Source: Fen-183 sp036504335 (GTDB lineage Bacteria > Acidobacteriota > Thermoanaerobaculia > UBA5066). Taken from it: DNA of 64,000 nucleotides. Position 1 is the first letter of the stretch. Every line of letters starts with the position of its first letter. The DNA lies in contig DASXVJ010000003.1 in the NCBI GenBank assembly GCA_036504335.1, positions 1 through 64,000 on the forward strand, given 5' to 3'. Below the pieces are notes generated by a model, which had not been told where the DNA came from, did not search any database, and worked only from the letters and a program-made list of their open reading frames with translations. A program made the translations under genes and the position numbers. Shown here piece after piece: positions 1-6,707 of the stretch.

Positions 1-77
1 ACACCTCTCTGGCTGTTAGGCCGAAGTGTCAACTTTATCGGGTCAACTGCCGAGTCCGCTGCAATGAGGTGTTAGGC
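1..77 (-). mobile_element. attC-like integron recombination site, cut by the window edge
   Basis: Read on the minus strand, a GCCTAAC core (71-77) starts a site whose far end is GAGGTGT at bases 7-1. Bases 1-7 and 66-72 form a perfect inverted repeat, as the two ends of an attC do, and the final TAGGC would lie just outside the window. The site begins 27 bases after the stop of the small gene at 104-454, where an integron cassette carries its attC. A second GCCTAAC lies inside (15-21). The remote end is not visible, so the call is provisional. Confidence 0.55.
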
Positions 78-103
78 CACCGCCAGGCTCTGCGGCTGCT
101 GAC

Positions 104-454
104 TCATGGCTGCATGAGCGCCTGCTCGGCCTTAACTTCAAGGTACTGTCCTACACCTTGGATGATTCGTGATGCTTCGGCAGCCGGAGCGACGATGACG
201 TAGTGGCGCCTTGCGCGAAAAAAAGACACCTTGCTTAGGGGCAGGACGATGTGGCCGCTTGCGCCGTACTGCCTAGCGACGGCCGGCGCGCGTACCTCCG
301 ACCAAAGAAGGCGCTTTTCACCGACGAGAGTGCGAAGAGTTACGCCGCGGGCATCGAGCTCGCGCAAGCGCGCATATGACGTGAGAACGACGTACGCATT
401 TAGGATTACGAAGAGCCAGACAACGGCGAGAACAACTACGACTGATGCGTCCAT
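104..454 (-). CDS. Small membrane-anchored hypothetical protein in a probable gene cassette
   Basis: A 116-residue protein of unknown function. Residues about 4-28 are a single hydrophobic segment (VVVVLAVVWLFVILNAYVVL), followed by a charged, probably cytoplasmic domain of mixed strand and helix. I recognise no catalytic motif. It starts with ATG 16 bases after a GTTAGGC core site and ends 27 bases before an attC-like site, the usual packing of an integron cassette gene with no promoter of its own. By eye its base composition is poorer in GC than the flanking nuo genes, which suggests transfer. Confidence 0.6.
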   Translation of the reverse strand: MDASVVVVLAVVWLFVILNAYVVLTSYARLRELDARGVTLRTLVGEKRLLWSEVRAPAVARQYGASGHIVLPLSKVSFFRARRHYVIVAPAAEASRIIQGVGQYLEVKAEQALMQP

Positions 455-470
455 GTGGAGGCTTTCGGTG

Positions 471-477
471 GCCTAAC
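471..477 (-). other. Integron core-site boundary (GTTAGGC on the minus strand)
   Basis: GTTAGGC on the minus strand lies 16 bases upstream of the cassette gene start, as the left boundary of a cassette would. No partner GCCTAAC for a full attC is visible between here and nuoI, and no integrase gene lies nearby. This could be an attI-like or secondary insertion site. Confidence 0.45.
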
Positions 478-530
478 TAGTAATAGACGTCGGCCGACCT
501 GGGCACATCTAGCCACTTTCGGAGAGAAAT

Positions 531-568
531 GGACAGGTATATCCATTCTTTTGTGGATATCTCTGCCC
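531..568. repeat. 15-bp imperfect inverted repeat after nuoI
   Basis: Arms 531-545 and 554-568 match at 12 of 15 positions, with a perfect 7-bp core (ATATCCA/TGGATAT) around an 8-base loop. It lies 15 bases after the nuoI stop. It may end nuo transcription, but there is no U-tract, so an intrinsic terminator is not established. It may also be part of the recombination site beside the cassette. Confidence 0.4.
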
Positions 569-582
569 ACATCTTCCGGCCC

Positions 583-1263
583 TCAGCCCGCCTTCGCCGC
601 CGGAGCCGGTGTGGGGGGTTTCGGCGGCGGAGGGGGCGGCATGCGGTTGATCGCGATGCCGCGCTCGGCGAGCGCCGGGAGCAGCGGGAGGCCGGACGGC
701 TCGAACTGCCCCGCCTTTTTCATCGGGCTCGCGCCCTCGTACGGCCGGTAGCCGTAGCCCGGGCCGCCGGCCGCCGTGTCCGACGGCTTCTCGGCCAGCT
801 CGGGGATGCCGAGGACGGCGCTCTTCCGGTCGAAGAACGAGAGCTCGTAGTCGCGCGTCATCCAGATCGCGTCCTTCGGACACGCGTCCACGCAGTAGCC
901 GCAGTAGACGCAGCGCAGGAGGTCGATCTCGAAGACGGTCGGATACTTCTCGTACGCGAGCACGGGGTGCTCCCCCGCCTCGATGTGGATGCACTCGGCC
1001 GGGCAGGCCGTCTCGCACATGTAGCACGCGACGCACTTCAGCGTGTCGTCCTCGCGCTTCTTGAGGATGTGCCGGCCGCGGAAGCGGCCCGAGTACTTCC
1101 GGAGCATCTCCGGGTACTGGATCGTCGGCAGCCCCTTCATGTTCGTGAGGTTCTTCCAGAAGTGCCCGAACGTGCGGGCGAGGCCCTTCGCGATCTCGAC
1201 GAGGTAGACGCTCTCGGCGAGCGTCGTCTCGGGCACCTTGAGGGTGACGACTTTGGCGGCCAT
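583..1263 (-). CDS. nuoI: NADH-quinone oxidoreductase subunit I (NuoI)
   Basis: A 226-residue ferredoxin-like subunit of respiratory complex I that carries two 4Fe-4S clusters and passes electrons from the peripheral arm towards quinone. Both cluster motifs are intact: CVACYMCETACP near residue 80 and CVYCGYCVDACP near residue 120. The C-terminal 50 residues are a Pro/Ala-rich extension ending in a polyproline run, longer than in most NuoI. The ATG overlaps the nuoCD stop by one base (TGATG), so the two are translationally coupled. It is the last gene of this short nuo operon; an integron-like cassette follows. Confidence 0.93.
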   Translation of the reverse strand: MAAKVVTLKVPETTLAESVYLVEIAKGLARTFGHFWKNLTNMKGLPTIQYPEMLRKYSGRFRGRHILKKREDDTLKCVACYMCETACPAECIHIEAGEHPVLAYEKYPTVFEIDLLRCVYCGYCVDACPKDAIWMTRDYELSFFDRKSAVLGIPELAEKPSDTAAGGPGYGYRPYEGASPMKKAGQFEPSGLPLLPALAERGIAINRMPPPPPPKPPTPAPAAKAG

Positions 1264-2999
1264 CAGCGGTCCAGCTCCCCGGCGATGATGTTGAGGAGGC
1301 CCAGCGTCGCCACGGCGTCCGCGACGGGGTGCCCCTTGATGATCTTCTCGAACGAGGCGAAGAGCGGGAAGCAGGGCGGCCGCACCTTGAGGCGGTACGG
1401 GAAGCCGCTTCCGTCGGAGATGACGTGGAAGCCGAGCTCGCCGTTCGCGCCCTCGGTGGCGGAGTAGATCTCGCCCGGGGGCACCTTCACGCCTTCGAAG
1501 ACGAGCTTGAAGTGGTAGATGAGCGCTTCCATCTCGTTGTAGACCATTTCCTTCGGCGGGAGGATCACGCGGTAGTCGTCCGAGCGGACGGGCCCGCCGG
1601 GAAGCTTGTCGAGGATCTGCTCGATGATGCGCAGCGACTGCTTCATCTCCTCGACGCGCACGAGGTAACGGGCGTAGTTGTCGCCCTCCGTCATGATCGG
1701 CACGTCGAAGTCGACCTCGCCGTACCACTCGTACGGCTGGTCCTTGCGCAGGTCGAACGGCACGCCCGACGCCCTCAGACACGGCCCCGTCCAGCCCCAC
1801 GCGAGCGCCTGCTCCTTCGTGACGACGCCGGTGTCGCGGAAGCGCTTCCAGACGATCTTGTTGCGCGTGACGAGCGTCTCGACGTCGTCGATGCGCGCCC
1901 GCGTGCCCTTGATGATCTCGCGGGCCCACGGGACGAAGTTCTCGGGGACGTCGTTCGCGAGGCCGCCAACGCGCCCGTAGGACACGGTGAGACGCGCACC
2001 GCTGCAGGCCTCGAGGAGGCCGTAGATCTCCTCGCGGGGCTGGTACGCGTACCAGAAGTTCGTGAGGCCGCCGATGTCGACGAGGTTCGCGGCGAGGCAC
2101 ACGAGGTGGTCCATGACACGGCTGAACTCGCCGAGGATCGTGCGCACGGCGAGCGCGCGCGGCGGCGGCGTGACGCCGAGCATGGACTCGATCGCCCGCG
2201 CGTAGCCGTTGTTGTTGAGCATCGGCGAGCAGTAGTTCAGGCGGTCCGTGTACGGGAACACCTGCGAGTACGTGTGCGCCTCGGACATCTTCTCGAAGCA
2301 GCGGTGCAGGTACCCGCACTCGCTCTCGGCGCCGACGATCGTCTCGCCGTCGAGGCGCATGACGATGCGCAGCGTGCCGTGCGTCGCCGGCTGCGACGGG
2401 CCGAAGTTCAGCGTCGTCGTCTCGAACATGTCCGCGGGCTCGTCCGTCTGGGCCGCGAGCTCGGTCTGAAGGAGGTCTTCCTCGGTGCAGAGCCAGCGCT
2501 GCTTGGCGTCGTAGTCCTTGCGCAGCGCGTGGCCCACGAAGCCGCCGTGCGTGAGCAGCCGCTTCTGGTTCGGGTGACCCTTGAAGTCGATCCCCATCAG
2601 GTCCCACGCCTCGCGCTCGAACCAGTTCGCCGCGGGCCAGACGTCCGTGAGCGTCGGGACGGAGGGGTCCTTCTCCGGAAGGTTCACCTTGAGGCGCAGG
2701 TGCTCGTTGCGCTTCGTCGAGTAGAGGATGTAGTTCGCCTGGAAGCGCTCCCCCGCCTTCGGGGCCTGCGGCCCGGGCAGCCGGGACAGGTCGGCGGACG
2801 CGAGGTCGAGGAAGAGATCGTACGCGGCTGCGGGGTCGTCGCGCAGGAAGCGCGCGGCGTCGTGGAGGGACGCGGCGTCCGTGACGAGCGTCGGGACATC
2901 GGCCGCAAGGCCCTCGAGCGGAGCCACCTTCTCGCCGAACTTCTTCTCGAGGACCGGCAGGAACTCGAGGCCCTTCGGGGGCGCCACGGTCGCGCTCAC
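1263..2999 (-). CDS. nuoCD: Fused NADH-quinone oxidoreductase subunit C/D
   Basis: A 578-residue fusion of the 30-kDa (NuoC) and 49-kDa (NuoD) complex I subunits. Residues 1 to about 190 are NuoC, with the signature EREAWDLMGIDFKGHP. The rest is NuoD, starting near LNFGPSQPATHGTLR and containing HRCFEK and the quinone-site helices. NuoC-NuoD fusions are well known in several phyla. I chose the GTG at 2999 because it overlaps the nuoB stop as GTGA and fits the NuoC N-terminus; the frame stays open further upstream but only as an overlap with nuoB. Confidence 0.93.
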   Translation of the reverse strand: MSATVAPPKGLEFLPVLEKKFGEKVAPLEGLAADVPTLVTDAASLHDAARFLRDDPAAAYDLFLDLASADLSRLPGPQAPKAGERFQANYILYSTKRNEHLRLKVNLPEKDPSVPTLTDVWPAANWFEREAWDLMGIDFKGHPNQKRLLTHGGFVGHALRKDYDAKQRWLCTEEDLLQTELAAQTDEPADMFETTTLNFGPSQPATHGTLRIVMRLDGETIVGAESECGYLHRCFEKMSEAHTYSQVFPYTDRLNYCSPMLNNNGYARAIESMLGVTPPPRALAVRTILGEFSRVMDHLVCLAANLVDIGGLTNFWYAYQPREEIYGLLEACSGARLTVSYGRVGGLANDVPENFVPWAREIIKGTRARIDDVETLVTRNKIVWKRFRDTGVVTKEQALAWGWTGPCLRASGVPFDLRKDQPYEWYGEVDFDVPIMTEGDNYARYLVRVEEMKQSLRIIEQILDKLPGGPVRSDDYRVILPPKEMVYNEMEALIYHFKLVFEGVKVPPGEIYSATEGANGELGFHVISDGSGFPYRLKVRPPCFPLFASFEKIIKGHPVADAVATLGLLNIIAGELDR

Positions 3000-3736
3000 G
3001 GGTTCTCCCTTCCGCGCGCCGCGGCGATCCCGGCGTCCATCTCCCGCATGCCCTCGGGCGTGGCTTCGGCCTCCGCGGACGCGGGCATCCCAGGGAGTGC
3101 GTGGCGGCCGGGCAGGTTCGCCATGACCGCGTTCGAGTACGCGGGGATCGCCGAGACCGGATCCTCGCCGACGCGGATCGGGACGAAGGTCTTGGCCTCG
3201 CGGTGGCGCGCGAGCTCGCCGGACTGGATCTTGGCCTGCAGCATCATGATCCCGTGGATGAGGTTCTCCGGCGTGGGCGGGCAGCCTGCGACGTAGACGT
3301 CCACGGGCACGATCTCGTCGACGCCCTGCACGACGTGGTACGCGCGGTAGAAACCGCCCGTGCACGCACAGACGCCCATCGAGATGACCCACTTCGGCTC
3401 GGCCATCTGGTCGTAGATCTTCTTGAGGACCGGCGCGAGCTTGTCGACGACGGTGCCCGCGACGATCAGGAGGTCCGACTGCCGCGGCGAGAACCGCACG
3501 ACCTCGGCGCCGAAACGCGAGAGGTCGTAGTGCGACGAGACGACCGACATGAACTCGATCGCGCAGCAGGCCGTGCCGAACGGCATCGGCCAGAGCGAGT
3601 TCGACTGGGCCCATTGGACGGCGACGTCGAGCTTCGTGGTCAGGAAGTCGGCGCCGCCCGTGGAGGGGACGCCCGGCGCGATCGGGGGCGCGATCTTCCC
3701 CGGCGCGATCGGGAGACTGGGTCCAGTGATCTTCAT
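2996..3736 (-). CDS. nuoB: NADH-quinone oxidoreductase subunit B (NuoB)
   Basis: A 246-residue complex I subunit holding cluster N2, the last Fe-S centre before quinone. The ligand cysteines are visible in TACCAIEFM (tandem Cys), GVCACTGGFY and VAGCPPTPE. The core ends near residue 185, and a variable tail of about 60 residues follows. It is the first gene of the operon; nuoA, which normally precedes nuoB, is absent, and a divergent sigma factor gene lies upstream instead. The rest of complex I must be encoded elsewhere. Confidence 0.93.
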   Translation of the reverse strand: MKITGPSLPIAPGKIAPPIAPGVPSTGGADFLTTKLDVAVQWAQSNSLWPMPFGTACCAIEFMSVVSSHYDLSRFGAEVVRFSPRQSDLLIVAGTVVDKLAPVLKKIYDQMAEPKWVISMGVCACTGGFYRAYHVVQGVDEIVPVDVYVAGCPPTPENLIHGIMMLQAKIQSGELARHREAKTFVPIRVGEDPVSAIPAYSNAVMANLPGRHALPGMPASAEAEATPEGMREMDAGIAAARGRENP

Positions 3737-3776
3737 CCGGCTCTCCGGGCGCTTGTGAAAAGCGTCACGAGCCGGG

Positions 3777-3804
3777 ATTCTACGTCAGGCGGAGCGAGCG
3801 CCAA
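3777..3804 (-). promoter_or_regulatory. Sigma70-type promoter for nuoB-CD-I
   Basis: On the minus strand TTGGCG (3799-3804) and TAGAAT (3777-3782) are separated by 16 bases and lie 40 bases upstream of the nuoB ATG. Confidence 0.55.
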
Positions 3805-3887
3805 GCGGCCTGGCCCGGGGAGCGGGGGCACCCGTTGAACCGGGGATTCGGTCGCGAGAAATGCAAGAATTCGCGTTACTTCTCCTC

Positions 3888-4478
3888 ATGGGAAAAGAAC
3901 AAGATCCCGACCCGGCCGGAGAGGTCACCCAGCTCCTCCGGCGGTGGAGCGCCGGGGACGGGGCCGCGCTCGAGAAGCTCCTCCCGCTCGTCTACGACGA
4001 GCTGCGCCGGCGCGCGGGCGCGTACCTGCGCCAGGAGCGTCCCGGGCACACTCTTCAGCCCACCGCCCTCGTCCACGAGGCCTACCTGAAGCTCGTCGGT
4101 GGAAGCTCGATCGACTGGAAGGACCGGGCCCACTTCTTCGGCGTCGCGGCCCGCGTCATGCGCCAGGTGCTCGTGGACCACGCGCGCGCGCGGAACACCG
4201 CCAAGCGCGGTGAAGGGCAGATCCTGGTCGGCCTCGACGCCGCCGAGGCCGCCGCGGCGACGCCCGCGCGCAGGCTCGACCTTCTCGACCTCGACCGCGC
4301 GCTCTCGAGGCTGGCGGCCCTGGACGAGCGCCAGTCCCGCCTCGTCGAGCTGCGCCTGTTCGCGGGCCTGACGATCGAGGAATCCGCGGAGGTCCTGCGG
4401 ATCTCGCATGCGACGGTGAGCCGCGAGTGGAAGCACGCCGAGGCCTGGCTGCAGCGCGAGATGGCGGGCCTCCCTTGA
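3888..4478 (+). CDS. ECF-type RNA polymerase sigma factor (TIGR02999-like)
   Basis: A 196-residue sigma factor of the sigma-70 extracytoplasmic group. Region 2 contains the family-typical LLPLVYDELRRRAGAYLR followed by HTLQPTALVHEAYLKLV, and region 4 is LVELRLFAGLTIEESAEVL with a helix-turn-helix. This wording is typical of the TIGR02999 family, common in Acidobacteria and Planctomycetes. An ATG at 3861 would add nine residues; 3888 gives the family's usual N-terminus. Its TGA overlaps the TTG start of the kinase downstream, so kinase-dependent control of the sigma factor is a reasonable guess. Confidence 0.88.
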   Translation: MGKEQDPDPAGEVTQLLRRWSAGDGAALEKLLPLVYDELRRRAGAYLRQERPGHTLQPTALVHEAYLKLVGGSSIDWKDRAHFFGVAARVMRQVLVDHARARNTAKRGEGQILVGLDAAEAAAATPARRLDLLDLDRALSRLAALDERQSRLVELRLFAGLTIEESAEVLRISHATVSREWKHAEAWLQREMAGLP

Positions 4479-6682
4479 CGCCGGAGCTGTTCCGAAAAGC
4501 GAAGGACATCTATCTCGAAGCCGTCGAGAAGGCGGGGCCGGACCGCGCCGCGTTTCTCGCCGCGACCTGCGCCGGCGAGGAGAGCCTGCGCAACGAGGTG
4601 GAATCGCTCCTCGCGGCCGCGGAAAACCAGGATCTCGAGGGCGTCGTGCGTGCGGAAGCGCTTCGGCTCGGCGACGCGTCCCCGCCAGAGACGCTCCTTC
4701 CGGCACGAATCGGGCCGTACGAGATTCTGGGCGAGCTCGGGCACGGCGGCATGGGAGCCGTCTACCTCGGAGTCCTCAGGGACGAGGGCCTCGAGCGGCG
4801 CGTGGCGCTCAAGGTGGTCCGGGGCGGGCTCGGGTCGGAGTTCCTGCGCGAGCGCTTCCACACGGAGCGCCGGATCCTCTCCGGCCTCGAGCACCCGAAC
4901 ATCGCGCGCCTCTACGACGGCGGCACGACGGCGGACGGCCAGCCGTGGTTCGCGATGGAGCTCGTCGAAGGCAGCCACCTCGTCGAGTGGGCCGACCGCG
5001 CGAGCCTTTCGCGAGAGGCGCGCATTCGCCTTTTCCTCGAGGTGTGTGAGGCCGTCCAGTATGCGCATCAGCATCTCGTCGTCCACCGGGACCTCAAGCC
5101 CGGAAACATCCTCGTGTCGAACGACGGGACGCCGAAGCTTCTCGACTTCGGCCTCGCGAAGCTCCTCGACGTGCCTTCCGACGAACGCACCGCGACCGAG
5201 CACCGGCTTCTCACGCCCGAGTACGCGAGCCCCGAGCAGGTGCGCGGCGAGAGGATCACGACGGCCACGGACGTCTACTCCCTCGGCGTCGTCCTCTACC
5301 GTCTCCTCACGGGCGCGCTCCCCTACCGCACGAAGACGGGCTCGAGCGCCGACCTCCAGCGCGCGGTCGTCGACCAGGCCCCTCCCTCCACGGAGCCCGT
5401 CCTCGGCGCCGACCTCGATACGGTTCTCCGCAAGGCCCTCGCGAAGGAGCCGGAGAGGCGCTACCCGACCGTGCAGGCATTCGCGGAGGACCTGCGGCGG
5501 CATCTCGACGGACGACCCGTCCTCGCGCGTGGCGATTCGTTTTCGTATCGCGCCGGGAAGTTCCTGCGCCGTCACCGCCTCGCCGCCGCGGCCGCCTTTG
5601 CGGTCGTGCTCTCGCTGGCCGCAGGCGCCGGCCTCGCGTTGTGGCAGGCGGCCCGCGCCCGCGCGAGCGAGGAGGTCGCGCGCAAGCGCTTCGAGGAGGT
5701 CAGGTCCCTCGCAAAGACCGTCCTCTTCGAACTGCACGACGAGATCGCGCCCCTCCCCGGCTCGACGAAAGCGCGCGCCGTTCTCGTTTCGACGGCCCTG
5801 CGCTACCTCGATTCTCTCGCCGCCGGCGCCGGGAGCGATCCGGCCCTCGCCCGCGACGTCGCCGCCGGGTACGCGCGGCTGGGGCTCGTCCAGGGAGGGA
5901 ACAACGCGACGCTCGGCGATCGGGGCGCCGCCCTGCGGAGCCACCAGGCGGCCATCCGCCTCCTCGAGCCGCTTGCGGGCGCTCCGGCTGCCGCCGCCGC
6001 AGACCGCGACGCCCTCGCCGCCGAGCTCCACGCGGCCGCGGGCCTCCTCGGTCCGGCCGACCCCGGCGCTCTGCCGATGCACGCGCGCGGCCTCGCGCTC
6101 CGCCAGGCGATCTTCGACGGCGATCCGCTCTCGAGGGACGCGCAGCGGGCGCTGGCGCGAAGCTGCAGCGCGCTCGCGGACCATCACTCGTACCGCAAGG
6201 AGTGGCCGGCGGCGGTCGCCCTGCGGGAGAGGCAACGCGATCTCTTTCGGAAGATCGCCGGGGAAGCCACCGCGACCGACGACGACCGCCGCAACCTCGC
6301 GCTTTCGGACAAGACGCTCGGGGCGGTTCTCGAGTACAGCGGCCGCTCCGTGGAGGCCGTCCCGCTCTACACGGAGGCGATCGCGCTCGACGAGGCCCGC
6401 ACGGCCGCGGACCCGACGTCCGCGCTGGCCCGGATGGACCTCTCCTTCAGCCTCGGCGCTCTCGGCTCTCTGCGCCTCGACCAGGACGACCTCGCGGTGA
6501 GCCGAACCCTGTATCTCCGCGCCCTGACTCTCCGCGAGGCCGTGGCGGCCGCGGATCCCGCGAACGCCTGGGCGAAGAGCGGCGTCGCCCGCGCGCGCGC
6601 GCGCCTCGCGGAGATCGAGGAGCGCCTCGGGCACGCCGAGGCGGCGAAGGCGCACCGGGCGACCGGCGCGCCTCACCCCTGA
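4475..6682 (+). CDS. Membrane Ser/Thr protein kinase with TPR-like periplasmic domain
   Basis: A 735-residue protein. Residues 1-70 are a helical region common in sigma-linked kinases, then comes a Hanks-type kinase domain (about 80-340) with GHGGMGAVYLG, Lys113 in VALKVV, HRDLKPGN and DFGLAK, all intact. A transmembrane helix follows near residue 370 (LAAAAAFAVVLSLAAGAGLAL), and the rest is helical tetratricopeptide-like repeats, probably periplasmic. I place the start at TTG 4475, overlapping the sigma factor stop (TTGA), because upstream in-frame sequence lies within the sigma gene. It probably passes an envelope signal to its cotranscribed sigma factor. Confidence 0.85.
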   Translation: MTPELFRKAKDIYLEAVEKAGPDRAAFLAATCAGEESLRNEVESLLAAAENQDLEGVVRAEALRLGDASPPETLLPARIGPYEILGELGHGGMGAVYLGVLRDEGLERRVALKVVRGGLGSEFLRERFHTERRILSGLEHPNIARLYDGGTTADGQPWFAMELVEGSHLVEWADRASLSREARIRLFLEVCEAVQYAHQHLVVHRDLKPGNILVSNDGTPKLLDFGLAKLLDVPSDERTATEHRLLTPEYASPEQVRGERITTATDVYSLGVVLYRLLTGALPYRTKTGSSADLQRAVVDQAPPSTEPVLGADLDTVLRKALAKEPERRYPTVQAFAEDLRRHLDGRPVLARGDSFSYRAGKFLRRHRLAAAAAFAVVLSLAAGAGLALWQAARARASEEVARKRFEEVRSLAKTVLFELHDEIAPLPGSTKARAVLVSTALRYLDSLAAGAGSDPALARDVAAGYARLGLVQGGNNATLGDRGAALRSHQAAIRLLEPLAGAPAAAAADRDALAAELHAAAGLLGPADPGALPMHARGLALRQAIFDGDPLSRDAQRALARSCSALADHHSYRKEWPAAVALRERQRDLFRKIAGEATATDDDRRNLALSDKTLGAVLEYSGRSVEAVPLYTEAIALDEARTAADPTSALARMDLSFSLGALGSLRLDQDDLAVSRTLYLRALTLREAVAAADPANAWAKSGVARARARLAEIEERLGHAEAAKAHRATGAPHP

Positions 6683-6707
6683 CCGGCGCGACCTCGCCGG
6701 CCGGGGA

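Noticed and set aside
531..568. Intrinsic terminator of the nuo operon
   Set aside because: The stem is real but has mismatches and no U-tract, so I list it only as an inverted repeat.
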